From: Heliopora coerulea
Taxonomy: Eukaryota; Cnidaria; Anthozoa; Scleralcyonacea; Helioporidae
Direction: 5' to 3'
Assembly: GCA_030142905.1 (NCBI GenBank)
Contig: JASJOG010000241.1
Span: 310,001-374,000 of the forward strand
Length of the DNA: 64,000 nt
The notes under the pieces were generated by a model. That model did no database searches and was not told the DNA's origin. It worked only from the letters and a program-made list of their open reading frames with translations. The position numbers and the translations under genes were made by a program. How positions within the stretch are numbered: position 1 is the stretch's first letter; the number at the start of each line of letters is the position of its first letter. This document shows positions 11,859-22,120 of the stretch, piece by piece.

Positions 11859-11954
11859 AATATAGCTTCAGAAAGCCTAGTGGTGTAACCAAGACGTATT
11901 CCGATAAGCTCATTGAGGATGAGGAGTCCAATCGACCTAAAATCAAAGGAATTG
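11859..11954 (+). CDS. Exon 4: cassette exon C
   Basis: A 96-nt, phase 1-1 exon with acceptor ttcctggcctag and donor GTAAGA. It encodes 32 residues containing TYSDKLIEDEESNRPKIKGIG, matching exon 3 in the pattern YS-x3-(I/L)I-(D/E)-x-E and a basic end. The acceptor at 11857-11858 is preferred because later AGs would put a stop in frame or break the phase. Confidence 0.7.
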
Positions 11955-12130
11955 GTAAGATATATTTAAAAAGACGGTAGAACTTCCAGTGTAAGTGGAT
12001 GCAATGTGGTAATTATTTGAATTCGATGAGTTTGGTGATATCGCAAAGTCGTTAATGGTCAAAAAGGGTCATTTCCAAGTACTTTTGGTTGTAGTTTTCG
12101 CATTAACTTTATCTTAAACGCATTTTTCAG

Positions 12131-12149
12131 AGATGCCACCTGGTTTTCT
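12131..12149 (+). CDS. Exon 5: 19-nt microexon (phase 1 to phase 2)
   Basis: Between the acceptor cgcatttttcag and the donor GTAAGG lie 19 nt that encode E-MPPGF-L across the junctions. It is the only segment I found that converts the phase-1 end of exon 4 into the phase-2 start of the death-domain exon. If not spliced out, the frame ends at TAA five codons later. Confidence 0.55.
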
Positions 12150-12208
12150 GTAAGGAAAGTCAGTTCAATACTTTTTGTGCTACCCGTGGAAGTGTTTTTC
12201 TATTTTAG

Positions 12209-12441
12209 AGCCTTCAAAACTCACCAAAAATGCCTCTCCTGTCAAAAATGCTGAAGAAAATAAAAACAAACAAAAAAGGAAAAACAGAACGAAAAAACAC
12301 ACAATTTCCGTGAAAAAGATGCTGCATGTTTTGAAATATAGGACTGTTTCACAAGTGGCGGCAACTGCTTCCATTCTTTCCTGGTTGCGCCCATACAGTT
12401 TTCCATTGATAATTCCGACATTCCTTGTAAGACTCGTTTAG
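12209..12441 (+). CDS. Alternative terminal exon with lysine-rich region and hydrophobic tail
   Basis: Behind the acceptor gtttttctattttag, a phase-1 frame compatible with exon 4 runs 77 residues to TAG (12439-12441). It starts EPSKLTKNASPVK, becomes very basic (KNKQKRKNRTKKH) and ends in a hydrophobic stretch (about VAATASILSW through PLIIPTFLVRLV) that could anchor in a membrane. A canonical AATAAA follows 33 nt after the stop. I infer an isoform carrying the LRRs but no death domain or ZU5. It could instead be a decayed exon; transcript data would decide. Confidence 0.5.
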
Positions 12442-12473
12442 TAATTTGTGGTCTACCTCAACCACACATTTTT

Positions 12474-12479
12474 AATAAA
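12474..12479 (+). promoter_or_regulatory. Poly(A) signal AATAAA for the alternative terminal exon
   Basis: A canonical AATAAA lies 33 nt downstream of the TAG at 12439-12441, followed by T-rich sequence. The hexamer is common by chance in AT-rich DNA; its position behind the stop is the supporting point. Confidence 0.45.
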
Positions 12480-13226
12480 GTTATTTTGCCGTTCACCCAA
12501 AATGACTATGTCCTTTGTCTTGTGAATCTCTGGGGGTGAGTTGAAACGATCTATATGAGTTCGTTTTTGCCCTATGGATTTACAACGTATCAGACTGAAT
12601 TTAAATTTTTTCTTGGGAAAGCCTATACATATCAAAAATATGCAACAAAAAACAGCAGTCCAAGTCTAACTAAAGATGCTCCGACCTTCATTTAAATGCA
12701 CTAGTTTGGTCGGTTTTTCAAAGTCTGGATACCTTTTCCGATGGATATACCATAATGGGTAGATGAATTCACTATTCAGTGAAAAGTGAACGGATTAAAC
12801 GTAGAAAGAGGACAGTGTTATCGTTCCTTTGAATAACCAAACTTGTGCAGTGGACACATGTTGTTTGCTGAAGAGGAGTTATCCTCTGGTGACAAGTTAA
12901 CCCAACTTTGAAAGACTTTCAATAAAAAATTGAAATTGTTTTGCCATGTTTATATAGCATGATGCAAACACGAAGAGAAGGTTGGGAGAATTTCAATTAT
13001 ACAGTCGCTTGAGAGTTCTCGCAACCTGTCCAAGTGTTTGCATCAGGCTATATTAACAGAACAAAACAGTTTCTATTTCTTTAATAAGATAAGTAAAGAA
13101 CTGAGTAATAATAATTGTGAATGACAAACTTAATTTTAAATTTCAAATGGCAAGTTCTTATAGATTCGTAAACCAATCAGAAGTTCTCATTCACGCCTAA
13201 AACAAATTCTGGAGTCAAGCGGCGCT
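12480..13226. other. Intron sequence, nothing recognised
   Basis: No open frame with domain features, no tandem repeat and no transposon end that I can identify between the alternative exon and the antisense LINE. Confidence 0.5.
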
Positions 13227-13431
13227 ATGATGATAACTTTATTTATTCACGCTAGCCTTGTCAACATAAGTTGGTTTCCACGAAGGGCGTAAAGAAAAAA
13301 AAATGTGTACAAATTACAAGAGATTCGTTAGTTAAGGTTTACGCTAATAGCTAAGGTATTTACAATAGAAGCTAGGACTAGGTAATAAAAGATAGATTCA
13401 GAATTAAAAAGTATATTTACAGACTTAAATG

Positions 13432-16219
13432 TTAAGTACTGTAGGCGATACTGTGAACAACGATTTTAGTTTCAAAGCTCGAGAAAGAAGTGCATCTTAT
13501 TTGCTCAGGTAAGCTATTCCATAGTTTAGCTCCGTCAAACAAAAAGCTTTTTTTCATGCTGTTTGTACGCGGTTTTGGTAAGGAAAGTTTAAGCGACGTA
13601 TCACGTAGGTCATAATCTGAAACATCACTTCTAAAGGTAAAGAGGTTTGGGAGGCATTTTGGACCCATGTTGTTCAATATTTTAATCATCATTTTTGACT
13701 TCGCCCTTTTCCTGTGAACTTTCGAGGGTTCCCAATTTAATGCGTGCAGAGCAATCGAGTGATCTACATCACTACTCATATTTGTGATTATTCGGGCAGA
13801 TCTGTTTTGCAATTTTTGAAGCCTCTTTGATTGGGTTTCACCAAAACTATCTCATACTTCACAACAATAGTCAAAGTATGGACGGACAGTCAAATTGTAG
13901 ACGGATAATAGTGAATCTTTGTCAACAAAATCTTTTAAGCGTCTAAGGACTGATATTCCTGAAGTTATTTTTTTACAAATATAGTTAGCGTTGTTTTTCT
14001 AAGACAAGTGCTGATCAATTATTACCCCAAGAGTTTTACATTCATTAACTTGACTGATTGATTTGTCATCAATTTTAATATTGGGTAGTGAATTTGATAT
14101 ACTCTTCATCATTGGCTTAGATCCAATGATCATAAATTCAGTCTTTTCTACGTTCAGGCTAAGTTTGTTGACGACCAACCATTTTTTGAGGGTGTCTAAG
14201 TCAGAGTTCATTGCGATCTCTACATCTGCAATTGTTTTCCCGCTCGTCGTCAAATTAGTGTCATCTGCAAACAAGCAGGGTTTTGAATTTTTAAGACAAT
14301 GAGGCAAATCATTGATATATAACAAAAAGAGTAAAGGTCCCAGAATAGAGCCTTGAGGTACGCCGCACTTTATCTTTTTTTTGGAAGAGAAATACCCATT
14401 AACCTGACAAACTTGGTTGCAGTCCCAGAGATAAGATTTTAAGAGAGCTAGAGCACTTCCTTTTATTCCATATGCCTCCATTTTACTAAGTAAAATTTGA
14501 CGGTCTTCTGTATCGAATGCTTTTTTAAATCGATAAAGACCACCAGGTTAAAGAGCCTTTTATCAATATTCATGTACCAGTTGTTCGTACAATCCAATAG
14601 AGCCGAAGCTGTTGAGTGGAATTTTCGAAAACGAAATTGATTTTCACTCAAGATATTATAGTCTGTTAAGTATGTGTACAATTGCTCATATAATATTCTT
14701 TCAAATACTTTGTTAATTGCTGGCAGGATCGAAATTGGCTGTAGTTACCAGGCAAATTTCGACAGCGATTTTTAAGGAGAGGAAGTACTTTGCCCGCTTT
14801 CCATTCCGAAGGAAACGAACAAGGTGTCATACCCTGATTGAAGATATAGGTCAAGCTGTCCGAAATTACTGGCGCAGCTATTTTGAGAATTTTCGATGAG
14901 ATATTATCAATACGAGTAGCTTTATTGGCAGGGAGGCCAAGAAGAAGATGATAGAGCTGACTGGTTGTAATTTCTCTGAATCCAACGAACTCTGCTTTAG
15001 CTTTTGGAATGAATTCATGAAAGCTTTTTGAATAAGAATCGTTGATTTTACTAGCCAAATTGGGGCCTATTGTGGAGAAGTAGTCATTGAAACTCTCTGG
15101 AATATCAGCAGGATTAGTAATGGACACCCCATCTACTTTAAGCTCACTCACTTTGGTTGGTTTACTTACACGGCCCAGTAAATGCTTTATAGTTTTCCAA
15201 GCTTCCCTTGGGTTATATTTTTGAGCAGCAATTTTATTGGAAAAGTAATCTCTTTTTGCATTTCTCAGCCCAATGTTTACTTTATTTCTAAATATTTTGT
15301 TACTTGACCAATCTGAATCAAGGTTAGTAATAATGGCCTTCCTCTTAAGTCCATCTCTTGAATTTATGACATTTTTTATCTCACTAGTAAGCCAGGGGAC
15401 ACTATTTACCCTCAATTTTTTGTGGCAAAGTGGTGCATGCTTGTTAAGCACCTCAAGAAATAAATCTTTCCAAACAATCCACATATCATTGGCATTATCA
15501 GGGTAAAAGTAAACATATTCCCATTGTTGTTTAAGCAAATTATTGATAAAATATTCTTCATTAAAGTTTTTCATGTTTCTGATTTCAACAACATTTTCTT
15601 CTTTCTTTCGAGTGATGGATATTTTCTGAATTGCATATACTAAACTATGATCACTTAAACCTGTATGTATCACACCAAAGTGAGATACCTTTTCTGGCTT
15701 GTTCGTGGAAATATGATGAATTAAGGTGGCACTTGTCGTTGTGATACGAGTAGCCCTGTCAATTAATTGTGTCAATTGATACAACTCATAGTAAGCTTTT
15801 AAAATTTTTGTTGGTGTGTCTAGAGTTTTTTTAAGTAAATCACAATTCAGATCTCCAAGAATAGACACTTCTTTGTTTTCATCATCAATTGCCTTAATTA
15901 GCTTTTCAAAATAATCAAAGAAATCTTCTGTTGGTACGCTTTGGGATCTATAAACTGTAGTCACAAGAAATGGTCGACTATGTGATTTGTTGATTTCTAA
16001 GTAAACAGCCTCCAGTTTTGAGGGAACAAGATCGTTTCTTATCTTGTAATTGACAGAGCTACGTACATAGACACAAAATCCACCTCCATTTCTTGTTCTG
16101 TCCTTTCGAACAATATCATAGCCATCTATATTGACAATGCCATCAGATATACTTGGATCAAGCCTACTTTCATTAAAAGCTATCAGGTCAATCTCTTTTC
16201 CTGACATACTAATTCTCAA
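13432..16219 (-). pseudogene. LINE ORF2: endonuclease-reverse transcriptase, broken by frameshifts
   Basis: The first part (16219 to 14666) is an exonuclease-endonuclease-phosphatase domain with the motifs FNESRLD, GDLNCDLL and SDHSLVY. The RT part lies in other frames (14681 to 14463, 14481 to 13999) and has GVPQGSILGPLLF and the catalytic LFADDTN. A C-terminal piece (13812 to 13432) has ARIITNMSSDVDHS and ends with LWNSLPEQIR. At least three frame breaks make this copy inactive. The 52-kb copy preserves the same RT as one 471-residue frame. Confidence 0.8.
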
Positions 16220-16269
16220 TTCATCAATTTTTTTTTGATAAACTAACTATATTGAGGAAGGCCATTTTA

Positions 16270-17065
16270 AAGCCTCTAGCAGTCCTCAATATCCAGGGAA
16301 TCAAAATGGTTCTGTGTAGTTTCAGGAGAAGCAACAGAAATGATCTTCTTGGGCGTCTTCTTCTTAGTCTTAGCTTCAATCCATAGCTCTTGTTTGATGT
16401 CCAGCGCCGATTTGATGCAGCTGTTGTCTTCATCAACCTCCACGATGCTTACCTTCAATCGCTCAAGTTCGGTTGCCATGTTGGATTTTTCGTCAACAAG
16501 ACTGATCAGCCTGCGACTGTTCTCGTTTTGTTTTCTTTCGAGCTTGTTCACTAGATCCACTAAATTAAATATTTTATGTTTGAGAGAGTTCACAATTCTT
16601 GCAGTTGGATTCGTCGTTGGCACCAAGATTGTGTTCTTCAGCATCATCTGATTTCCTGTCATCAGCCACGTGGTCATTGCCTTTCATGCTCAAAAGATCC
16701 GGAGACAAAAAGTGTGTTTTCTCCCTACTTCTTTGGGCAGATTTCTGCAAAGAAGTTTACAAATACTTTTGATTGTTGTCCTTAACGATGGATAGCCTTT
16801 GGTCGACAGAACCTCTCCATTTAAGGCAGAAATCTTTATTCAAGAATTTCTTCTTATCGCCTCTTGGTGATGTCCATTTACCGATCAACTTTAGATCGGC
16901 TTCTACGAAGTGCTTTAGCTCATTCAAATCCTCCTTCCAATAAAATATATCTTCACAGAGATATAGGAGGCTGGAATCTGTAGTAGTCGAACCAGAAGAA
17001 TCTGATAGCGACTCTGGTACACACAGAGATGAGGAGCTTGTCGACTCGTGATCATCCGCGACCAT
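16270..17065 (-). pseudogene. LINE ORF1 (coiled-coil RNA-binding-type protein), frameshifted
   Basis: The frame begins at ATG 17065-17063 (MVADDHESTSSS), rich in serine and acidic residues, followed by a KWTSPRGDKKKF segment. It is broken by a stop near 16757 and resumes to 16276 in another frame with a leucine/charged heptad-like stretch (IFNLVDLVNKLERKQ) typical of coiled coils in LINE ORF1 proteins. It probably binds element RNA in the family. Function is inferred from position. Confidence 0.55.
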
Positions 17066-17289
17066 CTTGACTCTTTGACATAACTGTTTTTCATGTAATG
17101 TCGTAACCGTGTTTGTATAGCCTGATATAAACACGGTAGCTGACCAATCATTGCGTGCGTAATAGGAAACGGCAAAAGCTAAAAAGCATACAGTAAAATA
17201 ACGTTTCTGCAAGAGGCCTAGGAACGAGGGGGTGGAAAGGAGTTCAAGGATTGATTAGAGCGTTATGCTGGTTTTTAGGTTGTGTTTAG

Positions 17290-17326
17290 AGCTATGGTTA
17301 GTGTTAGGGTTGGTGTTAGGGTTAGA
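17290..17326 (+). repeat. Short TTAGGG-like interstitial repeat
   Basis: The stretch ggttagtgttagggttgg continuing into tgttagggttag contains imperfect TTAGGG/TTGGTG units just outside the 5' side of the LINE. It is only about 35 bp. The rest of 17216-17659 shows nothing recognisable. Confidence 0.45.
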
Positions 17327-17659
17327 AATAGTTGGTAGATGTTTTGAAGTACATACTTAGTTTCAATTCCTTATCCATTCATTCGTTCTCAGTCTCTCCT
17401 CGAAACCTTATTTTAAGGTATACTTTTTGGCAATAACCAATAGGAAACTTATCTTATAATTCCGTTTAATAGCCATATCATAAGGTGTTATCCTGCTATT
17501 GTGAGATAGTAGATGGGAGTTAGTCATGTGGACAGCCCTACATTTTAGTAGAAGTTAAAATTGAGCGTCCTCAGAATACGGATGAGCGGATTTTTTTTGG
17601 TCTTTTGAACCTGATGATACGCAGTGCCTAAAAGTATTTCATTTAACATATTGTTTTAG

Positions 17660-17967
17660 AAAGAGCATGGTACATTATTGCCTCTTTTTTTATGAAGATT
17701 TGCGGTCAATTTATGGTTTACCTCCAAATGTTTACAAACGCGCTTGCATGAAGTTAAACGTGCCCACTCCGGGTAGAGACTGTGAAGTATTGGCACAGTA
17801 CATGGGTTACTCCACTAATCAATTTGCTAGATTTAAATTATCGGAGAATCCTGCGGACGCCATTTTGTTTCATTGGGGAACTCAACGTGGAAATGAATTG
17901 AAGCGACTTACTGAAATCCTTAGGAAGATGAAACGACATGACGTTGTTGAAATCCTTGAAGCGAAAG
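17660..17967 (+). CDS. Exon 6: death domain
   Basis: A 308-nt exon (phase 2 in, phase 1 out) with acceptor catattgttttag and donor GTAGCT. Its core reads ACMKLNVPTPGRDCEVLAQY, then QFARFKLSENPADAILFHWG, LKRLTEILRKMKRHDVVEIL. This follows the death-domain plan of UNC5/IRAK-type proteins: a KLxVP...GxDW-like start (here DC instead of DW), a helix with LA, SP/NPADAIL-xHW and a final L..IL..M.R.DVV..L helix. Death domains bind other death domains to assemble signalling complexes. The ATG at 17667 could be an internal start, but the microexon supplies a continuous frame upstream. Confidence 0.8.
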
Positions 17968-18012
17968 GTAGCTTAAATTTTCACTGTAACCAACAAAGCA
18001 AAGCGACATATA

Positions 18013-18212
18013 CAGTGGGGTAACGGAAATACTCGGGGTCCTTAGGAGATATTCGTTCGGGGCCCCTTGTCACCTCCGTTAGTTTAGACTTAGTGTAGGC
18101 AGTTTAAAGACTTTAATTGTCAATTGTCTTTCCAGATTCATTGGGGGCGTCTTAGTGGTTGGAGACCTCTTAGGAGTTGTTCTAACCCTGACCATAGTCC
18201 GTTACGCCACTG
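18013..18212. mobile_element. 200-bp hAT-like MITE
   Basis: Terminal inverted repeats CAGTGGGGTAACGGA and (reverse complement of the right end) CAGTGGCGTAACGGA enclose 200 bp without a gene. Flanking 8-mers are gacatata (18005-18012) and aacatata (18213-18220), a near-perfect 8-bp target duplication as expected for the hAT superfamily. Confidence 0.85.
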
Positions 18213-18445
18213 AACATATAATTGATATACTTAAATAGTGGACACGGGCGTATTCTGTGTTTTATTCCATAGCTTTGTTCTACGTTGCATGATGTTGAGA
18301 CAATAATTGCTGCGAGGAACTCTTGTAGTTAATCGAATTTTATGTATTGATGCATATGATGTGAAATTGTTTTATCTAGCAGGATGATTATCTATCTTTG
18401 CTATTTTATCTTATTCTCAGTATAATTATGTAATTAGTATTTTTC

Positions 18446-18880
18446 AGTAATGCTCTTTGCTGCATCCGCAAAAAGTCTGATGAGTCAGTTGACCACCTCA
18501 TGGCAGACTGTCCTGTATTAGCACCTAAAGACTATAAGACTCGCGATGATCGTTTAAACCAATACAGCCACTGCAATGTGTGCAAGCATTACAACATCAA
18601 AGTCCCTGAGAAATGGTGCGAACACCATCCTGTAGAGGTCACCAATGAAAAAGATGAGACAACTCTTTGAGCTTCACAATTCGCACAGACCGTACCATCA
18701 TCGCTAATTAACCAGATATTGTTATGTAAGACCTCAAAGCAAGGACATTGACATGTCAGCTCCTTGTGATAGCAACATTGCGACTAAAGAGAAATATAAA
18801 GACCTGGAAATTGAGATCACCAGAATATGGCATCTAAACGCAACAACGATTTCAAAAACCAGTTTCTGCACTCATTTCAT
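18446..18880 (+). pseudogene. R4/Dong-type retrotransposon fragment: zinc knuckle and restriction-like endonuclease
   Basis: The plus-strand translation gives IRKKSDESVDHLMADCPVL, then KHYNIKVPEKW, then RTDRTI and a PDIV-like motif, SAPCDSNIATKEKYKDLEIE. These match the C-terminus of the minus-strand elements at 45-46 kb: a CCHC-like knuckle followed by the RTD...KPDI..D restriction-like endonuclease of R2/R4/NeSL-group LINEs. Stops interrupt the frame. Only the 3' portion remains. Confidence 0.7.
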
Positions 18881-19569
18881 GTGTGGCACACTAGATTTTC
18901 AATTGTCTACCCACTTTTTAACCCAACGCAAAACGCACGAGCATGAAGACGTCTTTAAACACGCATTACGAACCCATAATATAACGTAGAATCCATCCCG
19001 AGAAACCAATGGAGATAAGTTGGAAAAAGAACCCACTTCAAGGCTAAGATTCCAGCTCAGGATCTTTGTTGTACTATTAAAAGATATCAAACACCTTTTA
19101 TCTCACCTCCGTTCGCTCTCCCGCATGTGTTTAGTTTGGTTTATCTCCTAAAGTATTGTCATATACATTACATGTCACCTCAATTCACTACATTAAATAT
19201 CTTAAAATGGGTTTTTCACTTGAAGTAGAGCCAATGCTTTGCATCTCACTGACTTATCATCGTTTCACTGACTTAAACATATCAGGTTTTTCGTGCGGTG
19301 TTTAAGTTTGTATATTTCCTCCTCTAAGGATGAATCTAACATAAACAAAACTCTTCTTTGGGTTACTTATCATAATATTTTTATTCGTTTAGACAAAACT
19401 GACACGGTATTCAAGGAAAGTGAAGAAGAGAATAATGGTGGTTTTGATCCTCGTTCAATGCAGTTAGTGTTCCTTCGCTCATCATTCTATACAGCAATTC
19501 CTCAGCTTGCTTTTGTGGGTTTTCTTTTGTTGATCAATCGTAATTTCATCTATTTCTCATTAATCAGTG
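18881..19569. other. Intron sequence, nothing recognised
   Basis: No domain, repeat or transposon end was identified between the retrotransposon fragment and the trinucleotide-rich tract. Confidence 0.5.
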
Positions 19570-20045
19570 TTTCTGTTACTGTTATTATTATTATTATCAT
19601 TAATAACATCAATATTATTATCATTGTCATTTTTATTCACATTATTATTTTTATTATCATTAATATTATTATCATTATTTAGTTATTGTCGTTGCTTTAA
19701 TATATCTGTTGCTACTGTCTCTACTGCTGTTTTTCTTATTTTTGAGGTTAATTTCCCCGCATCGTTTGTATTTTTTGTTTTACTATGTTATTGCGGTGTT
19801 TTGGAGGGGGTTTTTATTGTTGCGCTTGTTATTGACATTCACTTCTATATCGCTGCTGTTGCTGTGGCTGAGGTTGTTTTTGTCGTTGTTACTGTTGTTG
19901 CTTTAGTGGGGTACTTTTTATTTTCCTTGTTGCTACGGTTACCGTTGTATTCATGTTCCTTTTGGATTTTTTGTCGTTGTTGCTGTTGTTGTGAATGCGG
20001 CTTATGGGGTTGTCGTTCTTGTTGTTGCGATTGCTGTTGCTATGA
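19570..20045. repeat. Degenerate trinucleotide-rich tract (TTA/TTG/TGC)
   Basis: About 475 bp of interrupted (ATT)n followed by (TTG)n and (TGC)n-like sequence. It generates spurious long frames rich in isoleucine, leucine, cysteine and valine. I read it as a decayed microsatellite. Confidence 0.7.
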
Positions 20046-20220
20046 AAGTTGTACTTGTTTTGAAGCATAAATTCCTACCATTTTTCATCATAATCCTCAC
20101 TGCTAACCACTCCAGTAATATTTTCAGCATATTTGTATTTGACGTGAAACTCATAACAAGCTTTCATAACACAAAAAGTCAAAAGGTTGGTGGACTGCCA
20201 AATTTATGATAAAGATATCT

Positions 20221-20248
20221 AACGTTTCGAGCTATGGCCCTTCGTCAG
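20221..20248 (-). ncRNA. Hammerhead ribozyme-like motif (minus)
   Basis: On the minus strand the order is CTGACGA, stem II GGGC/GCTC with loop CATA, GAAA, then ACGTT. The first two conserved boxes and stem II of the hammerhead core are intact. The palindromic ACGT would be a minimal stem III as described for Penelope-associated ribozymes. Self-cleavage is untested. Confidence 0.6.
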
Positions 20249-20283
20249 AGAGTGAAACGATAACTCAGAACTCATTTCACTCT

Positions 20284-20311
20284 CTGACGAATGGCCATAG
20301 CTCGAAACGTT
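20284..20311 (+). ncRNA. Hammerhead ribozyme-like motif (plus)
   Basis: The plus strand reads CTGACGA, a stem-loop TGGCCATAGCT, GAAA and ACGTT, the same core as the minus-strand motif in the other arm, with stem II slightly altered. Confidence 0.6.
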
Positions 20312-20554
20312 AGATATCTTTATCATAAATACGGCAGTCCACAAAACTTTTAATTTTTTTTTGTAGTTTTATACTGCCTGCGCAGCATCCCATTTTTATA
20401 TTATTGTCTGGAAGCTTTCATATCATTGTGTATCAAATGCTAGTCTTTTGTGAACATCATTTTACGAGATTGTACGTCTCCTCTCATCACGTATCAGAAA
20501 GAAAATATTTTAAGTCCCTAAATATGATCCAGTTCTATACATTAAACCATATGA

Positions 20555-21055
20555 ACTCAGATGGTTATCGAAGATTACATAAGTGTACAAACTGAAACCT
20601 TCTGATGACCAATGAAATACTCTAGCCATTGAGGCTGCATGGACTGAGATTTTGAGTGAAGGTTACATATCTGTACAACATGTAACCTTCTCATGAACAA
20701 TAAGACACTCTGACCATTGAACTACATGGACTGAGACGGTAATCGAAGGTTACATATGTGTACAATCTGTAACCTTCTGATGACCGAGTGATTCACTCTA
20801 ACCATTGAGCTCCATGGACTGAGATGGTGTTCGAAGGTTACATATGTGTACAGCGTGTAACTTCTGATAACCAGCGAGACACCCTAACCATTAAACTACA
20901 TTGACTGAGATGGTGAGTAAAGATTACATACGTATAAATCTTGTGACCTTCTCATAACCTGTGAGACATTCTAGCCATTGAGCTACGAGGAATCGAGGAT
21001 TGTGAGCGAAGATTGCATATGTGTTCAACCGGTTACCATCTGATGACAAGTTACG
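20555..21055 (-). repeat. Tandem array of an ~87-bp tRNA-like unit, about 6 copies
   Basis: The phrase ctgagatggt recurs at about 20555, 20643, 20729, 20818 and 20903 with a weaker copy near 20990, giving a period of 85-89 bp. In reverse complement each unit contains GTAGCTCAATGGTTAGAG (the Pol III A box and D arm of the SINE head) and TCATCAGAAGGTTA (anticodon-arm 3' side), but the T arm and B box are replaced by TACACATATGTAACCTTC. It is therefore a tandem amplification of a truncated tRNA-like sequence. Copies are 75-85% alike by eye. Confidence 0.75.
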
Positions 21056-21411
21056 TGCGTTAATAAATCAGTTGTAAAGGATTTCGGTGATGTGTGGGAT
21101 CAGACCAGTATTAAAAGTTCCTGGTTCCTGCAAACCTTAGATCATGGTAAAAGACATGCTTTAAGTTATTTTGCCGTGATATCCAAACAGCTTGGTGCGT
21201 CGACTGCTGCAATTTTAGAAGCAATCGAAACTATTAACTATTCGGCATTTTTTAAAAAAGGGTAAACATCTACGTATTTTGAAAAGACCCAGTTGAAAGA
21301 CCGCCGATTGCAAGTTAGGTAACAAAAAAGGTATTTTAATTGATCTGACGAAAATCTTCACTGGATTATATTTTCTTAATTCAAATTCATTATTTGTTTT
21401 GTCTTTACTAG

Positions 21412-21774
21412 AAAATGTTTCATATTTTCTCTTTGTTAGGTTTGAGATTCGTCAACAGGGAGGAAGTATCGCCGTTCCTGCTTGCGGTGCTTTTCTCCTA
21501 TTTCCGGCCCAAGCAGTTTCAAAGCCAGTGATCTTAAAATGTGAACGAGTGAGGTACAAAGACAATCCAGTAAAACCAAGAAAAGGAGAGGCATTCTGTA
21601 GCAGAATTATTAAGATGGAACCTGAAGGCCTTTCTTTTGCTGAACCAGTAACTGTTCTTCTCTCCTACTCAGCCGCTGAAGATGGTGCTTATGCTGACTA
21701 CTATGACTTAACTGTACAGAAATTGACCAGAAAATGTGACGATTTAGAAACAGAAAGATTTAGTAAACCTGAAG
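21412..21774 (+). CDS. Exon 7: ZU5 domain
   Basis: A 363-nt, phase 1-1 exon behind a long pyrimidine tract (ttatttgttttgtctttactag) with donor GTACAA. From VRFEIRQQGGSIAVPACGAF through LLFPAQAVSKPVIL, RIIKMEPEGLSFAEPVTVLL the sequence follows the ZU5 fold of UNC5, PIDD and ankyrins: GG.(I/L).(I/V)P..G..LL.P..A....., a polar centre, then .EP.GL.F..PV.(V/L)..... ZU5 domains mediate intramolecular or partner contacts; in UNC5 they mask the death domain. A later AG (21438-21439) would give phase 2 and would not join exon 6, so the upstream acceptor is preferred. Confidence 0.85.
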
Positions 21775-21884
21775 GTACAATATTATCATGAATATTTCAC
21801 CGGGCAGGTTATTCCTGCTAAAAGTTCATAGTTTTTAGATACTTTTATGCAAGAAGTAGAACAAAGTTTACTTTTTGACTTTAG

Positions 21885-22120
21885 ATCTTCCAGAAGAAAT
21901 TGTTTCAGATTTTATTGACATATATGAACATTTGCCTGTTGCAAAAGCCACGATCCGAGAACCATGCACATTAGTTGTGGCTACTATGTTCAGGACCGAA
22001 GACCTTATTGTGAAACCAGATGAGCCTTACAAATTCTCCAAGTCGTATGGAAACGAAGCTAAGCTAAAGATCGATTTTCCTGTCGGTGCTGTGAAAACAA
22101 AATGCTGTTTAAGAGTGCAG
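21885..22120 (+). CDS. Exon 8: start of a second ZU5-like/UPA region
   Basis: A 236-nt exon (phase 1 in, phase 0 out), acceptor ctttttgactttag, donor GTATGT. It encodes DLPEEIVSDFIDIYEHLPVA and ends YGNEAKLKIDFPVGAVKTKC-CLRVQ. The last part resembles the first beta strands of a ZU5-type domain (NEAKLKIDFPVGAV), which continues in exon 9. Tandem ZU5 plus UPA is the order in PIDD and ankyrins. Confidence 0.75.

Larger units (their letters stand above)
13227..17215 (-). mobile_element. Antisense CR1/L2-like LINE, near full length
   Basis: Non-LTR retrotransposon on the minus strand within the intron before the death-domain exon. Reading its own sense, it has an ORF1 (about 17065 to 16270), an ORF2 with apurinic-type endonuclease and reverse transcriptase (16219 to 13432) and a 3' UTR ending in a short (ATC)n tail at about 13227-13235, as in CR1/L2-type elements with microsatellite tails. 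The copy at 51.3-53.9 kb is the same family by protein and 3' UTR (acgctggtatcgtc / acgctagccttgtc). The 5' boundary near 17215 is approximate. Confidence 0.85.
20181..20350. repeat. Inverted pair of Penelope-type termini carrying hammerhead motifs
   Basis: Arms 20181-20257 and 20275-20350 are near-perfect reverse complements separated by about 17 bp. Each arm holds one hammerhead-like core in opposite orientation. The organisation matches the terminal repeats of Penelope-like elements without the coding part. Confidence 0.75.

Noticed and set aside
13999..14302. Plus-strand frames across the LINE
   Set aside because: They are shadows of the minus-strand RT.
19293..20070. Long overlapping frames rich in isoleucine, leucine and cysteine
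   Set aside because: They are translations of a degenerate trinucleotide repeat; no splice or domain support.
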